This document shows, piece by piece, positions 6,287-14,432 of a stretch of DNA of 50,379 bases. Below the pieces are notes generated by a model that saw only the letters and a list, made by a program, of their open reading frames with translations, searched no databases and was not told the DNA's origin. The first letter of the stretch is position 1, and each line of letters begins with the position of its first letter. The DNA is from JACTMZ01 sp044359955. GTDB taxonomy: Bacteria; Verrucomicrobiota; Verrucomicrobiia; Chthoniobacterales; JACTMZ01. The position numbers and the translations under genes are program-made. The DNA is taken from positions 1-50,379 of the forward strand of contig JBIKLF010000018.1 in the NCBI GenBank assembly GCA_044359955.1. Direction: 5' to 3'.

Positions 6287-6961
6287 TCAACTAGAAATTA
6301 GCTCCACCTTCGTGGCTCTGTCAAGGTCGCAGGCATTGGCTTCGTCCGTATCGATGTGCACCTCGAGCTTGAACGTGGGGTCGACGCGGACCAGAAGTTC
6401 GTCGAAAAGGGTTGTGCAACCGGGGGCGGTCACCTTGAGTGTGACTTTGTCCAAGTGCTTCACCCCGTAAAACTTGGCGTCTGCGGGCGACATGTGGACG
6501 TGGCGGGCGGCGCGGATCACGCCATTCTTCATTTCGAGCATGCCCTTGGGCCCCATAATGTAGGCGCCGGGGGTTCCGTCGATGTCGCCCGACATGCGGA
6601 CAGGGATGTCCATACCCAGCTGGACGGCGTCGGTGAGGGCGAGTTCGATTTGTGTGAGATTGCGGGTCGGGCCGAGGATGCGCAGGTTGGGAATGATGCG
6701 TTTGCGCGGGCCGATCAGGGTCACGGTTTGTTCCGAGGCGAATTGACCTTCCTGATAAAGCCATTTGTGGACGGTCAGAGCGGCGCCGGGGCCGAAAAGG
6801 ACTTCGAGATTCTCCGGCGAGATGTGCATGTGGCGGGCGGAGCTGTTCACGACCAATGTCGGGGCCGATCCGGTCGCGGGTGCGGCGGCGCGCATTTCCC
6901 GCAAGAGGATGTCACGCACCAGTGACTCGACGGAGGCGCGTTGAGGGGCAGGGGAACTCAT
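6287..6961 (-). CDS. pduL: PduL-type phosphate acyltransferase, BMC cargo
   Basis: Transfers the acyl group from CoA to phosphate, regenerating CoA inside the shell and giving acyl-phosphate for AckA. The 224-residue protein has an N-terminal amphipathic helix (about 9-24, ASVESLVRDILLREMR) that fits an encapsulation peptide. Two PduL beta-barrel domains follow, with metal-binding motifs ARHMHIS (about 42-48) and ARHVHMS (about 151-157) and a further His in EVHIDTDEANA near the C-terminus. It is unrelated to Pta. It sits 31 bp before the first BMC-H gene and 106 bp after rhaA. That gap could hold an internal promoter, but none is obvious. Confidence 0.95.
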   Translation of the reverse strand: MSSPAPQRASVESLVRDILLREMRAAAPATGSAPTLVVNSSARHMHISPENLEVLFGPGAALTVHKWLYQEGQFASEQTVTLIGPRKRIIPNLRILGPTRNLTQIELALTDAVQLGMDIPVRMSGDIDGTPGAYIMGPKGMLEMKNGVIRAARHVHMSPADAKFYGVKHLDKVTLKVTAPGCTTLFDELLVRVDPTFKLEVHIDTDEANACDLDRATKVELISS

Positions 6962-7067
6962 GGAGACGGGACGAAGAAGGAACTAAAGACGAAACCGCAC
7001 CTGGCGGCAAGCAGAATATTTGGTATTTGTGGGATTTTGTTTGATTGCGAGGGCTTTTCGTCTCGAA

Positions 7068-8318
7068 TCAATGCCGGTTGCCGGTCTGCTTTTCGTAATT
7101 TTTCACTTCTTCCAGCCACGACGGGCCGGTTGGGACATCGGCTTGACGGCAGAATTCCGTCCAAACCGCACCCCAAGGCAAGGCCTTTGCTTCCTCCAGG
7201 AGGGCGAGACGCCGGGTGTAATCGCCTTCGGCTTCGGCCGTGCGGAGTTGCGCGGAGGGTTCGAGCAGGGCGAGGAGCAGGGCTTTTTGCGTGGCGCGGA
7301 TGCCGATGACCCATGCGGCCACGCGATTGATGCTGGCGTCGAAGTAGTCCAGGCCGATGCTGGTGCGTCCGAGGAAATCGCCGCGGACCAGTTCTTCCAT
7401 GACGGCCCGCGTCGGGTCGTCGAGGATGACGACATGATCGCTGTCCCAACGGACGCCGCGGCTGACGTGCAGGAGCAGGCGGGGGACGAAGAGGAGGACG
7501 GACGAAATTTTGTCGGCGAGGGTTTCCGTCGGGTGAAAGTGCCCGGCATCGAGGCACACGGCTTTCTGCCGCGAGACCGCGTAGGCGAGATAAAATTCGT
7601 GCGAGCCGGCGGTGTAGCTCTCGGAGCCGATGCCGAAAAGTTTGCATTCGACCGCGTCGATTTCGTCCTGCGCGGGGAGTTGTTCCGCAAAGATGGCGTC
7701 GAGCGAATCGGCCAGGCGTTGGCGGGGGCCGAGGCGATCAACCGGCAGGTCCTTGTAGCCATCGGGGATCCACACATTGGTCACACAGGCGGAGCCGAGG
7801 GCGCGGCCGATGTCGGCCCCGATGCGGCGGCAACGGCGTGCGTGTTCGATCCAGAAATCGCGGATGCCTTGGTCGCGGTGGGCGAGGGTGAAGCCGTCCG
7901 CGGCCTTGGGGTGGGCGAAGCAAGTCGGGTTGAAATCCATGCCGAGACCGAGCGATTTGGCCCAGTCGATCCAGCGCGCAAAGTGCGCCGTTTCAAGGGC
8001 GTCGCGGTCGACTTTGCGGCCGCCGTTCTCGAGGTAGAAGGCGTGGAGATTGAGCCGGTGCCGGCCGGGCACGAGGGAAAAAACCTTTTCGAGGTCGGCG
8101 CGCAGTTCGTCCGGGGTGCGGGCACGCCCGGGATAGTTGCCCGTCACGGCCAGGCCGCCGCCCGGGTCACCGGTCGATGATGATTCGAAACCCCCGACGT
8201 CGTCGCCCTGCCAGCAGTGGACGGAGATCGGTGTGGCGGCGAGGATGGACAAAGCGCGGCCGGTGTCGACGCCGAGCGATGCGTAAGCCTCGCGCGCGGA
8301 TTCGTAAGCGGTGGACAT
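7068..8318 (-). CDS. rhaA: L-rhamnose isomerase
   Basis: Interconverts L-rhamnose and L-rhamnulose in the cytosol, the first committed step of rhamnose use. The 416-residue length equals that of classical RhaA. The N-terminal segment LSILAATPISVHCWQGDDVGGFE is diagnostic, as are GNYPGRARTPDELRADLEKVF, the metal-site region around CLDAGHFHPTE and WDSDHVVILDD. It lies directly after the HTH-alphaCTD gene (15 bp) and upstream of pduL on the same strand. Its placement at the head of the BMC operon ties rhamnose entry to organelle expression. Confidence 0.95.
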   Translation of the reverse strand: MSTAYESAREAYASLGVDTGRALSILAATPISVHCWQGDDVGGFESSSTGDPGGGLAVTGNYPGRARTPDELRADLEKVFSLVPGRHRLNLHAFYLENGGRKVDRDALETAHFARWIDWAKSLGLGMDFNPTCFAHPKAADGFTLAHRDQGIRDFWIEHARRCRRIGADIGRALGSACVTNVWIPDGYKDLPVDRLGPRQRLADSLDAIFAEQLPAQDEIDAVECKLFGIGSESYTAGSHEFYLAYAVSRQKAVCLDAGHFHPTETLADKISSVLLFVPRLLLHVSRGVRWDSDHVVILDDPTRAVMEELVRGDFLGRTSIGLDYFDASINRVAAWVIGIRATQKALLLALLEPSAQLRTAEAEGDYTRRLALLEEAKALPWGAVWTEFCRQADVPTGPSWLEEVKNYEKQTGNRH

Positions 8319-8333
8319 CGGGGGCGTCAGTGG

Positions 8334-8741
8334 TCAACCGTTGTGCTGACCATTCGAGCTGGCCAGCCAGCGCTCGATTTCGTCGAGCGTCTTGCGTCCG
8401 CAGTTGCGCTCATGGCGCAGCATGCTCATGACATCTTTTTCCCGGCCTTGTTCGCGTGTCGCGATGCCGTGCCGGCCGAGGGCGTTGGCGGCGCGGGCCG
8501 AGAGCTGGGAGAGTTCGAGGGCCCCGCGCAGGGATTTGATGGCGCGGCGGTGGCGGGAGAGCATCAGGGAGACGGCTTGCGGCGTGACGCTGAGTTGCTC
8601 GGCGATTTCGCGGAAGGAATAACCAAGGCCCCGCATCATGGCGATGTCGCGCACGCGGTGCGGCACATCGGCGACCGAGCGGAGGGCGCCATTGGTGGCG
8701 CGTTGGCCATTGGTGGCCGGTGGGGTTTCAACGAGGTGCAT
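8334..8741 (-). CDS. HTH protein with RNA polymerase alpha-CTD-like domain
   Basis: A 135-residue protein with two recognisable parts. Residues about 25-70 form a sigma-region-4-like helix-turn-helix (RGLGYSFREIAEQLSVTPQAVSLMLSR in outline). Residues about 78-130 resemble the alpha C-terminal domain of RNA polymerase: LSARAANALGRHGIAT, then RNCGRKTLDEIERWL. The positions matching E. coli alpha R265, N268 and the GKKS DNA-binding loop are kept as Arg, Asn and GRKT. It is the first gene of the minus-strand BMC operon, divergent from the DeoR gene, and is probably an operon regulator. Direct UP-element or polymerase binding is inference. I do not know a named family with this architecture. Confidence 0.75.
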   Translation of the reverse strand: MHLVETPPATNGQRATNGALRSVADVPHRVRDIAMMRGLGYSFREIAEQLSVTPQAVSLMLSRHRRAIKSLRGALELSQLSARAANALGRHGIATREQGREKDVMSMLRHERNCGRKTLDEIERWLASSNGQHNG

Positions 8742-8893
8742 GGATGGTGGAATGATTTTAGGTTAGTGGGTTTGAGATGGTGGCGTGGTGTGACTTTGTT
8801 TGTATTTCTGCGTTTGCCTGTGCGCAAGTGTATGTATGCTTGTTTGTGCAGAAAATTCACTTAAGTCTTAACCAGTTCGCCTTTTGATCCTCC
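8742..8893. promoter_or_regulatory. Divergent control region between BMC/rha operon and deoR-rhaB-lut operon
   Basis: This 152-bp region must drive both divergent operons. It is TG-rich on the plus strand and CA-rich on the minus. An inverted repeat TTTCTGC (8805-8811)/GCAGAAA (8848-8854) brackets a G/T-biased core, and a perfect ACTTAAGT palindrome lies at 8859-8866. These are candidate operators for the DeoR-type or HTH-alphaCTD proteins encoded on either side. No convincing -35/-10 pair stands out. Confidence 0.5.
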
Positions 8894-9661
8894 ATGCTTG
8901 CCCTAGAACGTCACCGCTGGCTCCTTGAGAAGGTCAACAACCAAGGCAGCGTGCGCACCTCGCAGGTCGCGCAGGCCCTCGGGGTCACCGAGGAGACGGT
9001 GCGCCGTGATTTCGAAAAGCTGGCCACCGAAGGCATGCTGATGCGCTCGCACGGCGGCGCGGTGCGCTTGGAAGTGCACCGCCGCGAGGCGCCTTTGCAG
9101 GAGCGGGTCGAGCAAAACATGTCCGGCAAGCGCCGGATTGCCACCGCGGCGCTGCAGCGGGTCAAGCCCGGCCAAACCATTTACTTCGATGCCAGCACGA
9201 CGGTGTTGCAGATGGCCGAGTTGCTGCCGGAGATGCCGCTCACCGTGGTGACCAATGGCTTGCAGATCGCGCTGGCGCTGGCGGAAAAAAGCGAGATCGA
9301 CTGCGTGTTGCTCGGGGGCATCGTGCGGGGCAGCTCGCTCTCGACCGGCGGGTGGGCCGCCGAAAAGGCCCTCGAGATCTACCATCTCGACACCGCTTTC
9401 CTCTCCTGCCGCGGGGTTGATCCGGAACGCGGGATGAGTGACGCCGCCGAGGTGCACGCGCGGTTGAAGAACGCGGTCATCGAGCGTTCGGACGAAGTGA
9501 TCGTGCTGGCCGACGCCTCGAAGGTGGGGCTCGCCTCGAGTTATTTTTTCGCCCGCCCGGGGGACATCGATCTGTGGATCACGGATGAGAACCTGGCGCC
9601 CCACGTGGCCGAAGCCGTGACCACGCAGGGTCTGCGCGTGGAGATGGCCTGCGAGGGATGA
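8894..9661 (+). CDS. DeoR/GlpR-family transcriptional regulator
   Basis: A sugar-phosphate-responsive repressor type, 255 residues. The N-terminal winged HTH (1-57) contains VRTSQVAQALGVTEETVRRDFEKL and the family LMRSHGGAV stretch. The C-terminal DeoRC sensor domain shows YFDASTTVLQMAELL, TVVTNGLQIALAL, CVLLGGIVRGSSLSTGG and EVIVLADASKVG. It is the first gene of the plus-strand operon, four bases before rhamnulokinase, and divergent from the BMC operon. The likely ligand is a ketose-1-phosphate or a lactaldehyde/lactate-level metabolite. PVM-type BMC loci commonly carry a DeoR regulator. A shared operator at 8742-8893 is plausible. Confidence 0.92.
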   Translation: MLALERHRWLLEKVNNQGSVRTSQVAQALGVTEETVRRDFEKLATEGMLMRSHGGAVRLEVHRREAPLQERVEQNMSGKRRIATAALQRVKPGQTIYFDASTTVLQMAELLPEMPLTVVTNGLQIALALAEKSEIDCVLLGGIVRGSSLSTGGWAAEKALEIYHLDTAFLSCRGVDPERGMSDAAEVHARLKNAVIERSDEVIVLADASKVGLASSYFFARPGDIDLWITDENLAPHVAEAVTTQGLRVEMACEG

Positions 9662-9665
9662 CCCC

Positions 9666-11135
9666 ATGAAGCGCCGCGTTTACCTTGCCGTTGATTTGGG
9701 GGCCGACAGCGGCCGGGTCATGGCCGGACTTTATGACGGGACCACGCTCCGTCTCGAGGAAATGGCGCGCTTCCGCACCGGCGGCGTGTTGCTGCCGGAT
9801 GGTTGGCACTGGGATTTGCTGCGCATTTATGCCGACATCCGCCAGGGCATCGCCAAAGCGGAGGCGGAATTTGGCGACGACGTCGTGTCGGTGTCGGTCG
9901 ACACATGGGGCGTCGATTACGGTTTGCTCGATAGCGGCGGGCGCCTGCTCGGCCTGCCATGGATGTATCGCGATGCGCGCACCGACGGGATGATGGAGGT
10001 GGTGGCGGAGACGGCCCAAGTCGAGGAACTCTACCGCCGCACGGGAATCCAGCCGATGTTTTTCAACACGGTTTACCAACTCTTCGCCGAGACGTGGCAA
10101 CACCCGGACGTGGTCAAGGCGGCCGCGCGGATCGCCTTCGTGCCCGACCTGTTGACTTACTGGCTGAGCGGCGAGCAACTGGTCGAGCGCACCATCGCCA
10201 GCACCTCCGGTCTGCTCAAAGCCGGCACCGCCGAGTGGGACGGGGAACTCGCGGAAAAGCTCGGCATCCCATCCGGCCTTCTGCCTCCCGTCAGCGAACC
10301 CTGCACGGTCGCGGGTCGCTTGCGTGGCGAAGACGGCCAGCTTGGCCGGATCAAGGTGGTGCTCTGCGGCAGCCATGACACCGCCTCCGCGGTGGCCGGG
10401 GTGCCGGCCGGGGCCGCGAACCCGCTTTTCCTCAGTTCCGGCACCTGGTCCTTGCTCGGCCGCGAACTCGATGCCCCACTGGTCACGGCGGAAACCGCCG
10501 CCGCGAAATTCTCCAACGAGCAAGGCCTGGACGGCACCACCCGCTTCCTCAAGAACGTGGCCGGCATGTGGCTCCTGCAAGAGTGCAAGCGCAACTGGGA
10601 ACGCAGCGGTGAGAAACTTGAATACGAGTCCATCGTGGCCAAAGCAGCCGGCACCACGACCGATGTCTTCATCGACCCGGACGCCCGGGATTTTGCCCGT
10701 CCTTGCGACATGCCGTCCGTCATCGCTGCGTGGTTGGAAAAATCCGGCCAGGAAGCACCGGCCAGCCGCGCCGGGCTGGCGCGCGTCATTTTCGAAAGCC
10801 TCGCGCTCAAATACCGCGTGCTGCTGCGGCAGATGCGGCAGTGGATGCCGGACTTTCCCGACACGCTGCACATTGTCGGCGGCGGTTCGCGCAATGCTTT
10901 GCTCAATCAAATGACCGCCGACGCCAGCGGCTTGCGCGTGCTGGCCGGCCCGTCCGAAGCCACCGCCGCCGGCAACATCGTCGCGCAAATGATCGCCTGC
11001 GGCGATCTCCGGTCACTCGTCGAAGGGCGGGCGCTGATCCGCGAGTCCTTCGAAATCGGCGAATTCATCCCCCGCGAGACCGCGGTGTGGGATGCCAAGG
11101 CGGAACGCTTCGAAAAAATCCTCTCCGACTCATGA
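9666..11135 (+). CDS. rhaB: Rhamnulokinase (FGGY kinase)
   Basis: Phosphorylates L-rhamnulose to rhamnulose-1-phosphate, the aldolase substrate. The 489-residue length fits RhaB. The N-terminal phosphate motif is AVDLGADSGRVM, DTWGVDYGLLD matches the sugar-binding region, and the C-terminal adenosine motif is HIVGGGSRNALLNQMTADAS. A GAGGG Shine-Dalgarno-like sequence precedes the ATG. It overlaps the LutA gene by ATGA. It is the only sugar kinase in the window although fucose isomerase is also present, so it may phosphorylate fuculose too. That is inference from gene absence. Confidence 0.94.
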   Translation: MKRRVYLAVDLGADSGRVMAGLYDGTTLRLEEMARFRTGGVLLPDGWHWDLLRIYADIRQGIAKAEAEFGDDVVSVSVDTWGVDYGLLDSGGRLLGLPWMYRDARTDGMMEVVAETAQVEELYRRTGIQPMFFNTVYQLFAETWQHPDVVKAAARIAFVPDLLTYWLSGEQLVERTIASTSGLLKAGTAEWDGELAEKLGIPSGLLPPVSEPCTVAGRLRGEDGQLGRIKVVLCGSHDTASAVAGVPAGAANPLFLSSGTWSLLGRELDAPLVTAETAAAKFSNEQGLDGTTRFLKNVAGMWLLQECKRNWERSGEKLEYESIVAKAAGTTTDVFIDPDARDFARPCDMPSVIAAWLEKSGQEAPASRAGLARVIFESLALKYRVLLRQMRQWMPDFPDTLHIVGGGSRNALLNQMTADASGLRVLAGPSEATAAGNIVAQMIACGDLRSLVEGRALIRESFEIGEFIPRETAVWDAKAERFEKILSDS

Positions 11136-11905
11136 TCAATCTCGCCACCCGCCCCAAAGGCAAACGCGTCCAACTCATGGCCACCTGTCTGTGCGACGCG
11201 TTTTATGACGATGTGGCCCAGGCCACGGTCGAGGTCCTCGAACACGCCGGCTGCGAGGTGGCTTTTCCGGAGAACCAGACATGCTGCGGTCAGCCGGCTT
11301 TCAACTGCGGTCAATGGCCCGCCGCCCGCAAGGTCATGCGCCACACGGCGGAGGTCTTTGCCGGCGACGAACCGATCATTGTTCCTTCCGGTTCCTGTGC
11401 CGCCATGATGTTCCACGGCTCGAGCCTCGAATTCGAGGGCGAGAAGGACCGCGCCGCCATCGAGCAGGTCGGCGGGCGCACCTGGGAACTGGGCGACTAC
11501 TTGGTCAACGGCCTGGGCATCCAGGAATGGCCGGGCGAATTCCGCGCCAAGATCGCCTTCCACCGCGCCTGCCACACCCGCGGCACACCGAGCGGGGCGG
11601 CGGTCCTGCAACTTTTGCGGTCCATTCAGGGCCTGGAAATCGTTCCGTTTGGTGAAGAAGAACAATGCTGCGGCTTCGGCGGCACGTTTTCGGTCAGCTT
11701 TCCCAACGTCTCCACCTCCATGGGCGACCTCAAACTCGAACACCTCCGCGCCGTGCATCCCGACTACATCGTCTCCGGAGACATGAGCTGTCTCATGCAC
11801 CTCGGCGGCCTGGCCGAGCGCGAGTCACAGCCGATCAAAACACTCCATTTCGTGCAAATCCTGCGCGACGCCCTCCACCAACACCATGGCCAAGCAACTC
11901 ATTGA
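11132..11905 (+). CDS. lutA: LutA/LldE-type Fe-S subunit of lactate oxidation
   Basis: Part of the LutABC (LldEFG) complex that oxidises L-lactate to pyruvate. The 257-residue protein has the two CCG domains of heterodisulfide-reductase-like subunits: NQTCCGQPAFNCGQ near 45-58, HRACHTRGTP near 143 and EEEQCCGFGGTFS near 173. I start it at the ATG at 11132, which overlaps the rhaB stop (ATGA), so it opens MINLATRPKGKRVQLMATCLCDAF in family register. Its end overlaps lutB by 20 bases. In this locus it would remove lactate released by acetate kinase. Confidence 0.93.
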   Translation: MINLATRPKGKRVQLMATCLCDAFYDDVAQATVEVLEHAGCEVAFPENQTCCGQPAFNCGQWPAARKVMRHTAEVFAGDEPIIVPSGSCAAMMFHGSSLEFEGEKDRAAIEQVGGRTWELGDYLVNGLGIQEWPGEFRAKIAFHRACHTRGTPSGAAVLQLLRSIQGLEIVPFGEEEQCCGFGGTFSVSFPNVSTSMGDLKLEHLRAVHPDYIVSGDMSCLMHLGGLAERESQPIKTLHFVQILRDALHQHHGQATH

Positions 11906-13274
11906 CACCTACGTGGCGGAGCTTCCGCCGACCGTGCAAAAAGCCGTGCACCAAAGCACGGCCGCAACCACCGAGAAACGCTACCAGCTGCTCGGCGACG
12001 ATTACGCCGATGCCGACGGCCTACGCAAACTGGCCGGCGCCATCCGCCAACACACCCTCGAGCATCTCGACACCTACCTCGCCCAAGCGGAGGAAAGCCT
12101 GACCGCGCGCGGAGCCAAGGTGCATTACGCGGTCACGGCCGAAGACGCCTGCCAGGCGGTGACCGACATCCTGCAGGCCGCCGGCGTCACCAAGGTGGTC
12201 AAATCGAAGAGCATGGTCACCGAGGAAATCCATCTCAACGACTACCTCGCCAACCAAGGCATCGAGTCCATCGAAAGCGACCTCGGCGAATACATCGTGC
12301 AGATCGACGGAGACCATCCGAGCCACATTGTCCGCCCGATCATCCACAAAACCCGCGGCGACATTGCCCGCAGTTTCGAGCGCGAGGGACTCGGCGATTA
12401 CAACGACGATCCGGAAACGATCACCCGCCGCGCGCGGAAATTCATGCGCGGCAAATACCTCGAAGCGGGGGCGGGTATCACCGGCGCCAATTTCGTCACC
12501 GCCGACACCGGACGCCTCGTGCTCGTGACCAACGAAGGCAACTCGCGCTTCTGCCTCGCCCCGGCCAAAGTGCACATCGCGCTGGTCGGTATCGAGAAAG
12601 TCGTGCCGTCCGACACCGACCTCTCGCTCCTGCTCAACCTGCTCGGACGCTCCGCCACCGGACAGCAACTCACCGTCTACACCGAGTTCATCAACGGCCC
12701 CCGCCGCGCCGACCGCCCGTCCGGCCCCGAGCAAATGCACGTCATCTTCGTCGACAACCGCCGCACCGAAGTGCTGGCCTCCGACTGCAAAGAAATCCTC
12801 CGCTGCATCCGCTGCGGCGCGTGCCTCAACGTCTGCCCCGTCTACCGCCAAGCCTCCGGCCACGCCTACCGCAGCGTGTATCCGGGTCCCGTCGGCGCCG
12901 TGCTCTCGCCGCTCTTGGCCGGCGACAAATTCAAAGAACTGGCCGACCTGCCCAAAGCCTCGAGCCTCTGCGGCGCGTGCAACGAAGTGTGCCCCGTCGA
13001 CATCCCGATTCCCGATCTGCTCCTGCGCCTGCGCCATCGCGCGCACGAGGAGCATGTCCCGTCTCCCGGCACGCCGCCCATGGCCGGCTTCGCCCTGCTC
13101 GGGAGCCATCCGCTCATTTGGCGTTCGGCCATGACCTTCGGCGTGGCCAAAGATTACCTGCCGCTCGACAGAATGCCCGTGCCGTATCTCAGTTCGTGGC
13201 TAAAAACGCGTACGCTGCCCAAATGGCGTGGCGGGAAATTCCGTTCGTGGATGAAATCGCGCCGACGCCCATGA
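11886..13274 (+). CDS. lutB: LutB/LldF-type Fe-S subunit of lactate oxidation
   Basis: Large Fe-S subunit of the LutABC L-lactate oxidation system, 462 residues. The N-terminal LUD-type domain includes KSKSMVTEEIHLNDYL and the ITGANFVTADTGRLVLVTNEGNSRF region. Two ferredoxin-like 4Fe-4S motifs follow, RCIRCGACLNVCPVYR and SLCGACNEVCPVDIPIPD. The C-terminus is rich in Trp, Pro and Lys and ends near a family A repeat. It is translationally coupled to lutA (20-base overlap). The match to LutB is strong. Electron acceptors are not encoded nearby. Confidence 0.95.
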   Translation: MAKQLIDTYVAELPPTVQKAVHQSTAATTEKRYQLLGDDYADADGLRKLAGAIRQHTLEHLDTYLAQAEESLTARGAKVHYAVTAEDACQAVTDILQAAGVTKVVKSKSMVTEEIHLNDYLANQGIESIESDLGEYIVQIDGDHPSHIVRPIIHKTRGDIARSFEREGLGDYNDDPETITRRARKFMRGKYLEAGAGITGANFVTADTGRLVLVTNEGNSRFCLAPAKVHIALVGIEKVVPSDTDLSLLLNLLGRSATGQQLTVYTEFINGPRRADRPSGPEQMHVIFVDNRRTEVLASDCKEILRCIRCGACLNVCPVYRQASGHAYRSVYPGPVGAVLSPLLAGDKFKELADLPKASSLCGACNEVCPVDIPIPDLLLRLRHRAHEEHVPSPGTPPMAGFALLGSHPLIWRSAMTFGVAKDYLPLDRMPVPYLSSWLKTRTLPKWRGGKFRSWMKSRRRP

Positions 13275-13293
13275 GTCCACGCCTTTTCTTTTC

Positions 13294-13351
13294 GTGGCAT
13301 CGGCATCCTGCCGATGGTTTGTTTGGTTCATCGGCTGGAAGCCGATGCCAC
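13294..13351. repeat. REP-like double hairpin, family A copy 3
   Basis: Two stem-loops, CATCGGC-ATCCT-GCCGATG and CATCGGC-TGGAA-GCCGATG, within outer arms GTGGCATCGG/CCGATGCCAC. It sits between lutB and lutC inside the operon. The order of hairpin variants is reversed relative to the 1413-1470 copy, i.e. it is inserted in the opposite orientation. Confidence 0.85.
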
Positions 13352-13368
13352 ATGACGGCAGCAAGCCC

Positions 13369-13977
13369 ATGAGCACCGCCCGCGAAACAGTCTTTGCCGG
13401 CATCAAGTCCGCCCTCGCGCCCTTGCCGGAACGCGAACCACGTCCCGCCGTGCCGCACGGCGTGGCCGACGCCCAATGGTTGGCCGACGAAACCGATGAC
13501 GTGGCGCTCTTCGTCAAACGCGCCACAGCCGTCGGGACAAAATGCTTCCTGAGCGTGGGCGATTGCCTCGCGTGGCTCTTCGAGGAGCAACCGAAGAAAG
13601 TCTTCATCCCCGAGGTGTTGCGCGACGCCACCGCCAAGTTTGCAGGCATCGTCGACGTGGTCCGCGAGTATTCCCGCGACCAAGTCGACGAGATCGACGT
13701 CGCGCTCACCCCCGCCGCCGGCGCCATCGCCGAATCCGGCAGCATCATCCTCACCGACGAATCCACCCCCGACCGCCTCGCCGCCCTCGCGCCCTGGACG
13801 CATATCGCGGTGGTCCGGAGGAACGCGATCTATCACTCCATCGCCGACGCGCTGGCCGCCATGCCCGACGACCCGAACGTCATTTGGGTCACCGGCCCCT
13901 CCAAAACCGCCGACGTCGAAGGCATCCTCATCCAAGGCGTCCACGGCCCCGGCGTGCAGGGGTGTCTGATCCTCTGA
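13369..13977 (+). CDS. lutC: LutC/LldG-type LUD-domain protein
   Basis: Third component of LutABC lactate oxidation, 202 residues. I place the start at the ATG at 13369 (MSTARETVFAGIKSAL), because the upstream in-frame extension is translated REP repeat. The LUD core is clear: VALTPAAGAIAESGSIILTD, RLAALAPWTHIAVVRRN, DPNVIWVTGPSKTADVEGIL and the terminal GVHGPGVQG. It is separated from lutB by 94 bp that contain a family A double hairpin, so coupling to lutB has probably been loosened. It ends the plus-strand operon. Confidence 0.93.
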   Translation: MSTARETVFAGIKSALAPLPEREPRPAVPHGVADAQWLADETDDVALFVKRATAVGTKCFLSVGDCLAWLFEEQPKKVFIPEVLRDATAKFAGIVDVVREYSRDQVDEIDVALTPAAGAIAESGSIILTDESTPDRLAALAPWTHIAVVRRNAIYHSIADALAAMPDDPNVIWVTGPSKTADVEGILIQGVHGPGVQGCLIL

Positions 13978-14129
13978 GCCGGAACGGTCCAGAGCCCGAG
14001 GGAAACGTCTTCTCAGGGCGCCCCACTTTTTGGTGAACAATTTCGCGCATCGTTCCAATGCAGAAAACCATAATGAATAAAATATATATGCTCGCCATGA
14101 TCCGCCCACACGGCGTATGATTAGTTACT

Positions 14130-14423
14130 ATGGCCAAACGCACCGACACCCCGCTCATGCCGGGCTTCATTGCGGAACTCGCGAAGTTCTGCCGTTCGCG
14201 GCACGGACGGGTCACGCGGCTGGCTGAGCATCTCGGCATCGCCCAGCCACACGTTTCCGCTTGGCTAACCGGCCGTCAGGAGCCTTCCGGAGAACACACC
14301 CTGCGCATTCAAACGTGGCTGGCCGCCGAACGGGTCCACGCCGCACGGGCCGCCGCGGGACGCAAGGTCAGCCATGCCCCGGCACCGCCCGAAGAAGAAT
14401 CGGCACCCATCTGGCTGCTATGA
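14130..14423 (+). CDS. Small Cro/CI-like HTH protein
   Basis: A 97-residue putative DNA-binding protein. Residues about 20-50 (GRVTRLAEHLGIAQPHVSAWLTGRQEP in outline) form a helix-turn-helix of the lambda-repressor/XRE type. The rest is Ala/Arg-rich with a Pro/Glu tail ending IWLL. The leader is noticeably AT-rich (ATAATGAATAAAATATATATG), unlike its surroundings, and probably contains the promoter. The gene is isolated between the lut operon and a transposase remnant, so its target is unknown. The gene is likely real from codon pattern and HTH fit. Confidence 0.7.
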   Translation: MAKRTDTPLMPGFIAELAKFCRSRHGRVTRLAEHLGIAQPHVSAWLTGRQEPSGEHTLRIQTWLAAERVHAARAAAGRKVSHAPAPPEEESAPIWLL

Positions 14424-14432
14424 GCTTTTGGG

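Noticed and set aside
13294..13368. N-terminal extension of LutC
   Set aside because: The extra 25 codons are translated REP repeat; family similarity begins at the ATG at 13369.
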